From Helianthus annuus (lineage: Eukaryota; Streptophyta; Magnoliopsida; Asterales; Asteraceae): a stretch of DNA of 64,000 bases. The notes below the pieces were generated by a model. The model saw only the letters and a list, made by a program, of their open reading frames with translations, was not told where the DNA came from and did not search any database. The position numbers were made by a program, and so were the translations under genes. Positions 13,323 to 23,659 of the stretch are shown piece by piece (within the stretch, counting starts at the first letter, position 1; each line of letters opens with the position of its first letter). The stretch spans positions 26,923,762 through 26,987,761 of the forward strand of contig NC_035447.2 in assembly GCF_002127325.2 (NCBI RefSeq), in the 5' to 3' direction.

Positions 13323-13960
13323 TAGGGGTGTTCAAAACCGGATATCCAAAAATTTTGGATAGCCTATGTCTTATAAAAAACACATTATGTTGCTCAATTT
13401 ATAATATTGAAATCAAATCATTCACCACAAAAATTAGGGATTTTTATCACAACAAAATAAAAACAGAAGAACACACAATCAAAGCCAAAAATCAACAACT
13501 TATTATCGCAACATTGTAGATGAAGAACGATTAGCGTCGCCGGCGAAAAACGATTAGGTTCGCAGAGTAGAGCGACGGTTCGCGATCAATAGAGATTGTT
13601 GACCGGTGAGTGGCGACGATTTGAATGAAGAAATAAAGCTTGCAGATCTCCGGGTGCAGTCGTCGGTCGGAGGTGGACGGCGGCAGCAAAAAGTGACAAA
13701 ATGAAGGTGGGTTGTGCATATACAGTGATGAAATGTGAAGGTAAAATGGTGAATACTGATTAGGGTTATTTTAAATAGGGTATATATATTTACTTAGAAT
13801 AAAAAATTAAAAAATAACTATTTTAATATTTCGAATATCGGATATGTGAAATATCCGAAAAATCTTAAAATTGGTATCCGAATCCGAATTTTCAGACGGA
13901 TATCCGAAATTTCGGATAATTCGGATTCGGTTTCGGATTCGATTTTTTTGAACACCCCTA
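13323..13960. mobile_element. hAT-type MITE with 8-bp TSD
   Basis: The terminal repeats are TAGGGGTGTTCAAAA and TTTTTTGAACACCCCTA. The flanks GTTTGAGT (13315-13322) and GTATGAGT (13961-13968) match at 7 of 8 bases, as expected for hAT insertions. It belongs to the same family as 9664-10160 but has a different interior, including a GC-rich segment at 13530-13690. No transposase frame is present. Confidence 0.88.
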
Positions 13961-14132
13961 GTATGAGTGTCTAAATATATTTTTAAATAAGACAACATTA
14001 CAAAAGATACGAATTTTATAGTTAATTACTAAAGTTGTTTACATTGAATTTTGTAGTTAATTACTAAAGTTGTTTACATTATAAAAGATGCGAATTTTGT
14101 AGTTAATAAAACCTTTTCTAACAAACAAGTAA

Positions 14133-15300
14133 GACTAAAGGCTATGGTTCGGCTCATCCTTACGGGGATGAGCCTCTACGTAGGCGCCACGTAGGCGGCT
14201 CGTGGGGGATGAGCCAAATGAAGGATGGAGGGGGATGGAGGATGGGGCCCCACCTCATTATTTTATAATTTCCTATGGTTTAATTTAATAACCCAAGTTA
14301 ATAAAAACTTTATAAATTTTAAAAAACACAACATAAAAAACACAGCATAAAACAACATAATTTCATTTCATAACATAAAAAAAATTACATTTCCTAAAAA
14401 AAAAAGAAACCGAAAATAAAAATAAAAAAAATTACGTTTCCTTAAAAAAAATACCAAAAATAAAAAATAAAAAAAACCTACGACGTCTATTTTTTTTTCA
14501 CCTCTTCCTTCATCCTCCGATAAACCTCGCGTTTATCCTCCGGAACCGAGTCGAGATCCAACCGCATAATCCTAAAATCTTCCGCTCGAGCATAGTCGGA
14601 CGACACGGTTTTCTTGTGAGTATACTTTTCGGCCGCGAACTCTTTGAACGAACGGAATTCGTTTATCAAGTCGTCCATTTTTGACGATGCCTTCTCGCCC
14701 CTACCTCCACTCGAGCCGCCACCTCCACTCGAGACTAAAGGGTATGGTTCGGCTCATCCTCACGGGGATGAGCCTCCACGTAGGCGGCTCGTGGGGGATG
14801 AGCCAAATGAAGGATGGAGGGGGATGGAGGATGGGGCCCCACCTCATTATTTTATAATTTCCTATGGTTTAATTTAATAACCCAAGTTAATAAAAACTTT
14901 ATAAAATTTAAAAAACACAACATAAAACAACATAATTTCATTTCATAACATAAAAAAAAAGTACATTTCCTAAAAAAAAAGAAACCGAAAATAAAAATAA
15001 AAAAAATTACGTTTCCTAAAAAAATACCGAAAATAAAAAATAAAAAAAAACCTACGACGTCCATTTTTTTTTCACCTCTTCCTTCATCCTCCGATAAACC
15101 TCGCGTTCATCCTCCGGAACTGAGTCGAGATCCAACCGCATAATCCTAAAATCTTCCGCTCGAGCATAGTCGGACGACACGGTTTTCTTGTGAGTATACT
15201 TTTCGGCCGTGAACTCTTTGAACGAACGGAATTCGTTTATCAAGTCGTCCATTTTTGACGATGCCTTCTCGCCCCTACCTCCACTCGAGCCGCCACCTCC
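14133..15300. repeat. tandem duplication of the Harbinger 3' portion
   Basis: The stretch from the left TIR through the end of ORF1 (14133-14734) is repeated at 14735-15300 with few changes. The second TIR copy starts ACTAAAGGGTATGG near 14735. The junction falls in the repeated word CCTCCACTCGAG, suggesting unequal exchange or slippage there. The first copy leaves a 63-codon relic of the ORF1 C-terminus (14487-14678, minus) outside the gene. Confidence 0.9.
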
Positions 15301-16366
15301 ACTCGAGCCGGCCACTTTTCGCTTTCCGGCCGCTTCTTTTTTTGCTTTGTCCCTCCCGGTGGGACGTTCCGACTCGTGAACGGGCAACACATCCTCGTCA
15401 TCTTCCGGGTCGTCGTTTATGTCGATTTGACATCGAGCGGTGGAGCCTCCCGCACTATAACTTCCGGACTCGGAAGTTTTAGTGCGTTTGGCCGTTGCGA
15501 CCTCATTTGGAACCGGCTTCCATTTTTGTTCTTTCCTTACAACGTTCCATGCTCGGAAGTGCGGGAAAGGAGTTGGATTTTGAGAGTCCCACTTAGCGAT
15601 AGCAAGGTTAAGAATGTCCTCGTCGTTACTCCCGCTTGGAGGAGAAAGGTAAATTTGGTTAAAAGCGTTGACGACCTTGATCATTTTTCGCCACTTGCCC
15701 GAGACGGATTCGACATCACGAGCCGGACCATGCTCCATAATCGCGTTAAATCTATCCGTTGTCTTCTTCCAAAAACTACTACCCGATTGGTTGTTTCCTA
15801 AATTTTAAAAAATAGTGCATTAGTAAAAAAAATTAAATTTCCTAAAAAAAAAGAAACCGAAAATAAAAATAAAAAAAAATTATACCGACTATCGGGCAAG
15901 TAGAGGCCTTAACATACGCCATAGCTAGCGCCTCCTCTTCTACTTTCGTCCATGGTCTCCCCTTTGCTCTCGGTTTTGGCGCGGTTTCGGGTTCAACCTT
16001 CTTTCCCTTCCCCTTGTTTTTTTTGCGCGTGAGCTCTTGCGGTGGTGATTCGGGGACGACTTCTTCATCATCATCTTCAAGTTGAACCGGGGGTTGGGGT
16101 TGCGATTGCGATTGAAGTTGTTCAAACGTGTTGCGTTGCATGATTTGTTGGAGCGCTTGATATTGTTGAACTTGTTGAAGTTGAGACATTTGTGAGAAGG
16201 CGTTGGGTGTTTGTTGGAAACCCAAAAACGGAAATTGCGAAGCCCCCCACGAAGGATCCATAGTCGGAGTGTAAGCAGGACTCGAAAAAAAATTAGGTTG
16301 GTTCGGATTGGGATTATTCGGGTTGGGGTTGTTTGGGTTGAGGTTGTTTGGGTTGAATGGATTCAT
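15052..16366 (-). CDS. Harbinger ORF1-like Myb/SANT-type protein (intact, two exons)
   Basis: Exon 1 runs from the ATG at 16366 to 15886 (donor GTATAA) and exon 2 from 15797 to the stop at 15052. The splice joins in frame and predicts about 408 residues. The N-terminus is Asn/Pro and then Gln rich. A basic stretch precedes RPWTKVEEEALAMAYV, a Myb/SANT-like helix start that continues over the splice into GSSFWKKTTDRF and VSGKWRKMIKVV. The C-terminal part has a Gly/Ser linker and a charged helix (SKMDDLINEFRSFKEF). Such proteins are often annotated as 'glutathione S-transferase T3-like' or 'NAM-associated' in plants. In Harbinger systems the Myb-like ORF1 product binds DNA and helps bring the transposase to the nucleus. 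Whether this copy is expressed is unknown. Confidence 0.75.
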
Positions 16367-16879
16367 GATTGGGAGAGATGGTATAAAAATTATAGAGTGT
16401 TTTTATAAAAAAGGAAGAGAATTGGAGAAGAATGGGAGTAGAATGAGAAAGAATGGTATAAAAATGGATTAGATTGTGGTATTTATTTAAAATGAAAATG
16501 ATTTTTTTTTATTAAAAATGCCGTTATTCAACGGCTATCTTTTCAAACATTGGAGCGGCAACCCCGGCTGTGGGGTGCCGGGTTGGACGAGCCGAGCCCC
16601 AGGGGGCGGTGTAGGGGTCCGGCGCCGGGCATCAGCCGGCCCCCATACCTTCGAGTCTAAATGTAGAGTCATGTGACACCATACTAAATATATCCAACAT
16701 TGTTTTTTCCCTTTTTTAGTAAGCTAAACTTATTCATGACTCGTAAACTGCATCTTTTGAAATTCCTTGGTCAATCATTTCCTTATTTTTTTAATCAAAT
16801 AATCGTTTCCTTTTTTGTTAGGCATTGAAATCTTTGTTTATGGGTGTATTGGCACATCAATCTGCCTATATGCACACAC

Positions 16880-17130
16880 TAAAAAGTGTTTTTTTTATAT
16901 GCACACCCTGCAGTGTCGAGCTGTGGTCAAATCGCGGCGTTTTGGTCCGGTCAACCAGACAAAGACTGACGGATGTCTGACGGGTCTGTTGACCGTACCA
17001 AAACGCCGAGCTTTGGCCGCGTTTTGGTCCTGTCAACGGACCCGTCAGTCTTTGTCTGGTTGACCGGACCAAAACGTTGCGCTTTGGCCACAACTCGACA
17101 CTGCAGGGTGTGCATATAAGACAAAAAAAA
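16880..17130. repeat. long imperfect palindrome (foldback element)
   Basis: TATATGCACACCCTGCAGTG near 16897 is mirrored as CACTGCAGGGTGTGCATATA ending near 17116. The inner arms pair over most of the length through GGTCCGGTCAACCAGACAAA and its complement. The whole piece of about 220 bp could fold into one hairpin. It is much more GC-rich than its surroundings. T and A runs flank the arms. I could not define a TSD. Confidence 0.85.
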
Positions 17131-17205
17131 AAAAAAAAAAACCTTTTTGGGGTGGCTATCTACAGAGTGTGTAGATAGTTTTAGCCTTGTTTATTTATCT
17201 CTCAT

Positions 17206-17888
17206 GGCAAAAGATCAAATACAAATAATCTTAACATACTAAACATACAAATTGAAGGAAAACCCAAAAAGACAAGGTGACATTTTTGTAATTACCACCA
17301 ACTATCAAAGTTACAACCAAAAATACCTAAAAAAACACAATTTTTTTTTAACATTTTTTATTAAAAAATCGCTACATTTCGTTAGCAAAAAAAAAAAAAA
17401 AAAAATTTTTTTTGGCTGCTACTAAAAGTAGCGATTTTTTAATAAAAAATGTTAAAAAAATAAAATAAAATAATTTGTGTGTTTTTTTTATTTTTTTAGA
17501 TTTTTTAAGGTTTTTTGGGGGGTTTAGTTTTTAGCATTTTAGCTTGGGTGTGTGGGGGGGGGGGGGGGTTAGGTTTTTTTTAGGTTTTTTGGGGTGGGGG
17601 GTGGGGGGGTAAGGTTTTTTTTAGGTTTTTGGGGGTGGGGGTGGGGGTGGGGTTAGGTTTTTTTTTAGGTTTTTGGGGGGTGGGGGGGTTAGGTTTTTTT
17701 AGGTTTTTGGGGGGTGGGGGGTTTAGGTTTTTTTTGGGGGTGAGGGGAGTGGTTAGGTTTTTTTAGGTATATTTGTAGAGTAACTTTGATAGTTATTGAT
17801 AATTACAAAAATGTCACCTTGTCTTTTTGAGTTTTCCTTCAATTTGTATGTTTAGTATGTTAAGATTATTTGTACAAGAACTTTACCC
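17206..17888. mobile_element. Mutator-like MITE with long TIRs and G-rich interior
   Basis: The left arm (from GGCAAAAGATCAAATACAAA to about 17330) is the inverted complement of the right arm (about 17760-17888) over roughly 115 bp. The 10-bp direct repeat TATCTCTCAT flanks both ends (17196-17205 and 17889-17898), in the Mutator range. A second inner inverted repeat of about 35 bp surrounds the word TCGCTAC/GTAGCGA (17350-17455). From 17515 to 17765 the plus strand is an array of G-runs separated by TTAGGTTTTTT-like spacers. There is no coding sequence. Confidence 0.85.
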
Positions 17889-18281
17889 TATCTCTCATTG
17901 CAATCAACTCATCATTTTCAAATTTCCTTAGCAATCACATCAGTGAAGGATCAGTAAAATCTTATTCCAAATCATTGAAGCATACACCTTTAAATTAGTG
18001 TTAGTTTTTGGTATTAGTTTATGATTTCTATTTCTATATTTCAATTTATCGAGTATTAAAAAACCATTCAGCCTTTCCAAAAAAATAGAAGAACCATTCA
18101 TGACTCCAAATGCAATTTCTTCGATGGCTCCCTCGCCAGTGAATGCACATCCGTCACCTTGGCACACACCGGTGCCGTACCTTATACGGTGGCGTTGCCG
18201 CAGGGCCATTCTGACTTTTTTGGAGGCCCAAGACGAAATGAAATTTTGAGGCCCTTTTTTTCCTTCTTTGACTATAATAAC

Positions 18282-19333
18282 CAATGTTTTAAAAACCGGT
18301 TTTTAAATCAAACCGGATTAGACTAAAAAATGGTTCAACCGGTTTAACCAGGTTGTACCGATCGGTTCAACCGGATTGACTAGCTAACTCTATAGTTTCA
18401 TAAATTACATCATCAACTCAAAAGTTAATTCAAAAATGCATGATTACATATTAAAAGATGATCCAAAAATAAATCCATAATAAAAAATAATCCAAAAGAT
18501 AATCGAAAATCATTCAATTTTCCAACAAGCTCTTTTAAATAAAATTATACGATATGTTTAAGCAGTGGCGGACCCAGGATTTTTTTCCAATGGGGTCCAG
18601 TTTTTTTCGATAGTTGGATTTTTTACACCCAAACGATAGAATTTTCGGGTCGGTCGTCGTTTGGGTCGGGTCGAGGTGATTTATTGAGCTTGGAACCTTT
18701 AAAAAAAGATAAATAAATAACAAAACAACACATGTCTAAGCACAAAGGCATAAATTGAGTAAATTTTCATTCATTTTAACATTTTAAAAGTGTATTTTAA
18801 CAAAAAATCAGTTGGTATTAGACTTGAACCCATGACCTCTTTGTTAGCAAACAAGGGATTAACCACCACAACAGCTTTGCTTTTGATACTATGGGGTCCA
18901 ACTAAAGATTTTTATGGGGTCCTTACAAAAATTAATATACCGAATCTAATAATTTTTTAAAAAAGATTGAGGTCCGTGGACCCCGACCCACTCAATGTGG
19001 GTCCGCCCCTGTGTTTAAGCCATTTGAGTGTTGAATACATCAACTATTTTCGTTTCATACAATATTAAATAAGAACTTTTAGTTACGAATAATCATAATA
19101 TATAAAAATTACATAAGATAAGTAACATATATAATAAAAATAAGTAACAACCCAAACTAAAATAACTCTGGGCCGGTACCGGTATTATGTTTCAAATCGG
19201 TGTACCAGATTTTACCGCCGGTACAAACCTTATGCCGTTTCACTTATTTACCGAGGTGTTTCGTACCGGATTTACATATGAAAACGGTAATACCGGTATA
19301 ATCGGCCGGTATTTACCGGTTTTTAAAACATTG
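18282..19333. mobile_element. hAT-type MITE Y nested in X
   Basis: Perfect terminal repeats CAATGTTTTAAAAACCGG and CCGGTTTTTAAAACATTG are flanked by the perfect 8-bp TSD ATAATAAC (18274-18281 and 19334-19341). The interior is rich in ACCGGT words and is noncoding. It is interrupted by element Z. Confidence 0.93.
18563..19011. mobile_element. hAT-type MITE Z nested in Y
   Basis: The ends CAGTGGCGGACCC and GGGTCCGCCCCTG are 13-bp inverted repeats with one mismatch, flanked by the perfect 8-bp TSD TGTTTAAG (18555-18562 and 19012-19019). A minus-strand tRNA-like stretch (about 18800-18870, complement of GGTTCAAGTCT) lies inside. No transposase is present. It is the youngest of the three nested elements. 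Confidence 0.93.
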
Positions 19334-20103
19334 ATAATAACATTCTCCTTTATCTGTGTTTGGAACCTAGCAAAAATCTAACACAGTTATAACACAGAGC
19401 AGTTTGCTTGCATAAGAAATCAAACAAATCTAAAACAATAAGTTGCACTATTATTAATAGTTAGCATATTAATTTTCTTTTAAGTGGAGGCCCTATTTTT
19501 TTGGAGGCCTTAGGCCTAAGACTAGGTTACTTGTGCTACAGGTCTGGCCCTGGTTGCCGTCATATTCGGTGTCATTTGCGTTGCTATCTTGGTCATTTCC
19601 TGCTGCCCTAACTACAACAATGCTGATGAAGGTGAGAACAACGTTGAGCTGGTCGAAAGAGACCCTGAGGCCGGTGATGTCGAAGACAAGTATCTAGTAA
19701 TCATGGCGGGACAAGCTAATCCGACGTTTTTGGCAACAGCTGTTTCAATCTCGTCTGGTACGTGCTATGAAGGTGGTTGCCGAGAGTACAAGATGTTATC
19801 GCGGATGTTGCCGCAGTTGTTTAACACGGTTCATGAACAAACTAGGATGTTGCCACCAACTTGTTTGGGGAAGATCAAAGAATCCTAAAGGTCTAGTTAT
19901 TTGAAGACATGAGGTTATGCATTTATGTTCTTAGTTATATAATGTTAAACTGACTTGGAGTATTTTAATTGTGTATTTAAGTCCTTAGTTTAGTAGTCTA
20001 ATGGTGTGAGTCTTGGGGATTTCAATTATGTGAATTTAGTTCATGATACTTCTATATATAGTTGGTTGAAACTATTTCGTAAGTTGTATAAATATACTAG
20101 TAA

Positions 20104-20428
20104 GGGTGGAGGGTATAACTTCGGTAAACTCATTCGGTGAGTTGGTGTCACCGAGCGGTGACCACCCCTTGTTGTTTAAGTCACCGAAATTTTGCACTTT
20201 TTCGGTGTATATTCACCGATGCGGGAAGGAGGAGGGAGAGAGGATTAATGATGGGTCCCAACCCCTTTCAACCAATCATAATTTTTTTATTTTTTAACCT
20301 ACTCAAACACCCTAGGGTGATTGACCATACCCACTGATTGAGTGTAAAATGGGGAGTTGACATATCATAATATTATTGAGTATGATTTCACTCAAACACC
20401 CTAGGGTGATTGACCATACCCTCCACCC
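20104..20428. mobile_element. Tourist-like MITE
   Basis: The terminal repeats GGGTGGAGGGTATAA and CCATACCCTCCACCC are flanked by TAA on both sides (20101-20103 and 20429-20431). Inside, the words TTCGGTGA and TCACCGA alternate, and a 30-bp segment containing ACCCTAGGGTGATTGACC occurs twice (about 20302-20332 and 20394-20422). It is noncoding. Confidence 0.88.
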
Positions 20429-20759
20429 TAAGTAATTGCTATTGTTGGCTTAGTTCATGTCCATGGTCTGGTAATTAGATTAGCTTTAACGAAATTTCTA
20501 AGCTAAATAGATAACTATGGCTTTGGGAAATAAGAAAGAAAGTCAGCCAATTTCAGAAAATGAGAAAAAAACTCGGCCATGAGCCCGTGTTAGGTGCCCG
20601 CTAGACAAGTTGACCGGCTCGATAGTTTGATTGTTTTTTCTTTTATCGAAGTCTCTAGTTTGTATTAAAAAAATTATATACATAATTCTATATTTTGAAA
20701 AATTAAATAAAATAGTTTAACGGTCAGTTCGGCTTACATGATTGATTCCAAGTTTTAAG

Positions 20760-21695
20760 CCTTTCGGCTAAAATGTTAAACGGCCTACCTGCCGGTGTGA
20801 TTAAGATTCTTGAAGCTAAGATGAGAAAATTTTTGTGGGCAAGGGCTTGTGATTCTAATAAATTGAATTAGGTGGCATGGGAAGGGATCACTTGGCACAA
20901 GAAAAAAATGAGGGTTGGGTATAAAGAGACTTAAAGATGTTAATTAAAGAGGTTAATGAGGCTCTTTTATGTAAGTGGGGTTGGAAAATCACAATCTTTG
21001 GAGGAAGGTGGTGGAAGCGTGTCACTTTAAAAACAAACAAAGAAACTTCCTACCGCTTACCGGTAGCATCTCTGGGTGTTGGAAAAAATATTGTTAATTT
21101 GTTTTCTAAAATGAAGATAAACGGGAAGGGTTTAAATCGTTTGATTACGGGCAAGGTGGGGAATGGGTATGAGATCCGGTTTTGGATGGATACTTTGGTG
21201 GGCGATCGGCCGTTCATGGAAAGATGGCCACATATTTTTAGTTTGGAAATGTTTAAGTCTTGCAGGGTGGTAGATAGATTCGACACAATTCAGGAAAATG
21301 GTGGGTATTGCTGGAATTGGTCGAGACAGCTAGAGTCAGATGTGGAGCTTTTGGAATGGCAAGAATGCCAAGATGTTCTTAACTCTGTTACTCTCTCCAA
21401 TGGTAGGGACTCTTGGTATTTGGATGGCGATGATCCGGGAGAGTTCTCAGTGAAGGCAGTTAAAAAGGCTATGATCGGGGAGAGAGGAGCAAGGCCCCTC
21501 TCCGATTTCGAATGGTGTAAATGGGTGCCTAATATTATGGCCTGGAGAGGTAATTTGGATAGAGTTCAGCGTGTGGTCGATAATAACTTTTCGACCCCTC
21601 AGGAGCGAGCCTTTGTTTTTAGTAGATTAGGGTTTTCTATTAAGAAAGGGATGGCGACGCAGTTTGTTGCTCGTCTACCTACTATCTTTATGTAA
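20760..21695 (+). pseudogene. LINE (non-LTR) ORF2 C-terminal remnant
   Basis: The first part, with a stop near 20867, reads LPAGVIKILEAKMRKFLWA and ends in VAWEGITWHKKKMRVGYKE. This is the thumb region that follows the RT in plant L1-type elements. The frame from 20937 continues with GNGYEIRFWMDTLVGDRP and the tryptophan-rich tail FEWCKWVPNIMAWRGNLDR, resembling the zf-RVT zinc-binding region with its Cys residues mostly lost. The RT core and endonuclease are absent, so this is a 3' fragment. No poly-A tail or TSD was found. Confidence 0.85.
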
Positions 21696-22229
21696 TTTGC
21701 TCTGGTGATTGGAATGAAAAAAAATCAATAATGAAAAAACAAAACAAAATGAATATTTTAAAATATCCAACAAAAATATAATATTTATATAATATGTTTC
21801 GGATCTTTAAAACGAGTCCAATATAGAATATGAATTATATGATTGTTTATTCTTTCATTTTGTAACTAGTGATCATAAGTTATATAAATGGTTTGATTTT
21901 ATAGATAAAGTTAAGAGTAAATTATATCTTAGGTCGTTTATCCTTGTACGAACTTTAAATTTTGTTCGTAAACTTAAAAAAGTGGTGGTAAGGGGTTGGT
22001 TTTAAAAAAATTGTGTGATCTCCATGGATTTGTGAGTTAAAATTAATTCTTCCATTGCTAGTTCAAAGTTGACAATTTGAACGGCGTAATTTGGAGCCTA
22101 AATTTGGACCGTGTGGTGATTTTCTGTATCTCGATTCAAATTTAGATTGCCCAACGAGTTGTTCAAGGGGTGATTTATGTATCTTGTTTGACCCGTTGCC
22201 TATCTGTTTTATTTTATTTTAAATTATCA
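21696..22229. other. no gene seen
   Basis: AT-rich sequence with no supported ORF. It ends abruptly where similarity to the right-hand gypsy LTR begins at 22230, so it may be host or older repeat DNA next to a truncation point. Confidence 0.4.
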
Positions 22230-23204
22230 GCCAACAAACCTGATAAATGTTTATAACAATAAAAAGCAATGGTTTTCAAAACATAACTTTTGATTTAAAC
22301 AAAATCTTTGTTTATTCAAAGACGTTTTGTACACGACATTTGGTTACACAAGACATTTGGTTATACAAGGCATTAATATATATGCTTTAAGTAAACACTT
22401 TTTACTTACGATACGAGACATTGATTATTACTTAACTTTTGTTATACAAGACATTTGCTTATACATGACATTATTTACACATGACATTTGGTTATTGTAA
22501 GACATTGATTTACACAAAGACATTTGGTTATTACAAGACATTGATTTACACAAAGACATTTGGTTCATACATGACACTTGGTTTACACAAAGACATTTGG
22601 TTTATACATGACACTTGGTTTACACAAAGACAATGGTTTCTACATGACACTTGGTTTATACAAAGACATGACATATTTTTCACAAGACATTATTTATAAA
22701 TGACATATTTTATAGAAAGACATGACACATTTTATACCAAGACATGACATCTTCTACAAAAGACATATTTTGGTTATAAAGTTAACCATGCATCATTTCT
22801 TTTAAAATCATTTGATTTTTATATGATTTAATAAAAGAAAAACATTTCAACTATGATTCATGACTGCTTTTGAAAAAGTTAAACATTCTTTAATAAATCA
22901 AGGTCATGAATCTTTATCACAAAACCTATACTCACATGCATTTTTATGCTGACGTACCTATTTTCACATATGTTTCAGGTGCTTATGTTGATCTTGAACA
23001 ATGTTTCACATAGGGCGGACTTGGGCCTTAGTGACTTTAAAACTCGCAAGAAAATTGTTGTGTATTGATTGTATTCTTTAAAACAATGTAAACACTCTCA
23101 ATGAAACAAAACTTTATGAGCCATGTGTTATGAAGCAATTTGTAACGTGACTCCCCAATGTTTTCGCCGCGTGCCGTTGTATATTACACGATTGGGGTGT
23201 TACA
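22230..23204 (+). repeat. truncated 5' LTR of element A
   Basis: It matches 29639-30584 from GCCAACAAACCTGATAAATG to the terminal TTACA. It contains a minisatellite of units near 20 bp built on GACATTTGGTTAYACAA and GACACTTGGTTTACACAAA (about 22335-22760). A TTTCAG/GT acceptor-like site lies at 22978. U3 and the promoter are missing, so this copy could not start transcription. Confidence 0.88.
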
Positions 23205-23222
23205 GATTGGGATAAGAGCCAT
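23205..23222 (+). other. probable tRNA-Met primer binding site
   Basis: Immediately after the LTR the sequence TGGGATAAGAGC differs at two bases from TGGTATCAGAGC, the usual plant initiator-tRNA-Met primer site. Position and similarity support the 5' LTR boundary. Confidence 0.7.
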
Positions 23223-23659
23223 GTTTAAAACAATATCATCACCTTTCCTTAGGTGATTACCAAAACAAATCCACAAGCTACAAATTCATTTTGAAAGTCG
23301 ATCATCTATCCTTAGATGATTATTTTTGGGCTTAATGCCTTTAAAAGTTTTCAAAAATCTTGTCAAAGTTTGGGTTTTAATAATATGAACACATGCAATC
23401 TGGAAGGGTGGATGCCTGTACCCTAAGTTTTCTGTCTAAGGCTAGAGTGTTCGAACAAATCCACATAATCAGACCAGTCACTCTTACCTGGGAACTCTTA
23501 GGGTGAGTGTCTACCTATAGGCTAAAGCATGTCTTCGCGATACATTATAAAAACCCATTTACTTTGATTAGTCACCGTGTCATTTGTTGGTTTTAAGTAA
23601 CAAATAAATGATCACAGTCATTATGCTTCGTCGATATTCTGTCATTTCCTTCTCTTTTA

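Larger units (their letters stand above)
14133..16657 (-). mobile_element. Harbinger-type element carrying only ORF1
   Basis: The left end GACTAAAGGCTATGG and the complement of the right end GACTCGAAGGTATGG are terminal inverted repeats. TAA flanks both ends (14130-14132 and 16658-16660), the PIF/Harbinger target site. It holds one two-exon Myb-like gene on the minus strand and no DDE transposase, so it would need a partner to move. The left third is duplicated in tandem (14133-14734 and 14735-15300). Confidence 0.85.
18201..19552. mobile_element. outer hAT-like MITE X in the GDU-like gene
   Basis: The ends are CAGGGCC and GGCCCTG, and the gene word GTTGCCG is repeated on both sides (18194-18200 and 19553-19559), giving a 7-bp or imperfect 8-bp TSD. 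Without the elements inside, it is only about 292 bp. Its arms share GGAGGCCC/GGGCCTCC-like words. It interrupts the gene exactly where GDU proteins enter the membrane. Confidence 0.85.
18100..19888 (+). pseudogene. GLUTAMINE DUMPER-like gene disrupted by nested transposons
   Basis: The first part (ATG at 18100, to 18200) encodes PSPWHTPVPYL, the conserved start of GDU proteins just before their single membrane helix. The second part (19553-19888) encodes the helix VAVIFGVICVAILVIS, an acidic stretch and YLVIMAGQANPTFLAT, the VIMAG motif needed for GDU function, ending at the TAA of 19886-19888. GDU proteins are small membrane proteins that affect amino-acid export. Between the two halves lie three nested MITEs. 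The first half is also one base out of frame with the helix at CTTATACGG, so the gene was damaged independently of the insertion. The family assignment rests on PWHTPVPYL plus VIMAG. Confidence 0.85.

Noticed and set aside
17515..17765. Telomere-like repeat tract
   Set aside because: Spacers such as TTAGGTTTTTT look superficially telomeric, but there is no run of TTTAGGG units.
18800..18870. Possible minus-strand tRNA gene inside MITE Z
   Set aside because: A T-arm-like word GGTTCAAGTCT and intron-like spacing are present, but anticodon and acceptor stems do not pair. It lies inside a hAT MITE.
20937..21695. Host gene candidate of 252 codons
   Set aside because: The sequence matches the C-terminal region of plant LINE ORF2 proteins and the upstream sequence has LINE thumb motifs with stops.
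22335..22760. CRISPR-like array of short direct repeats
   Set aside because: The repeats are adjacent imperfect minisatellite units without unique spacers, in a plant LTR.
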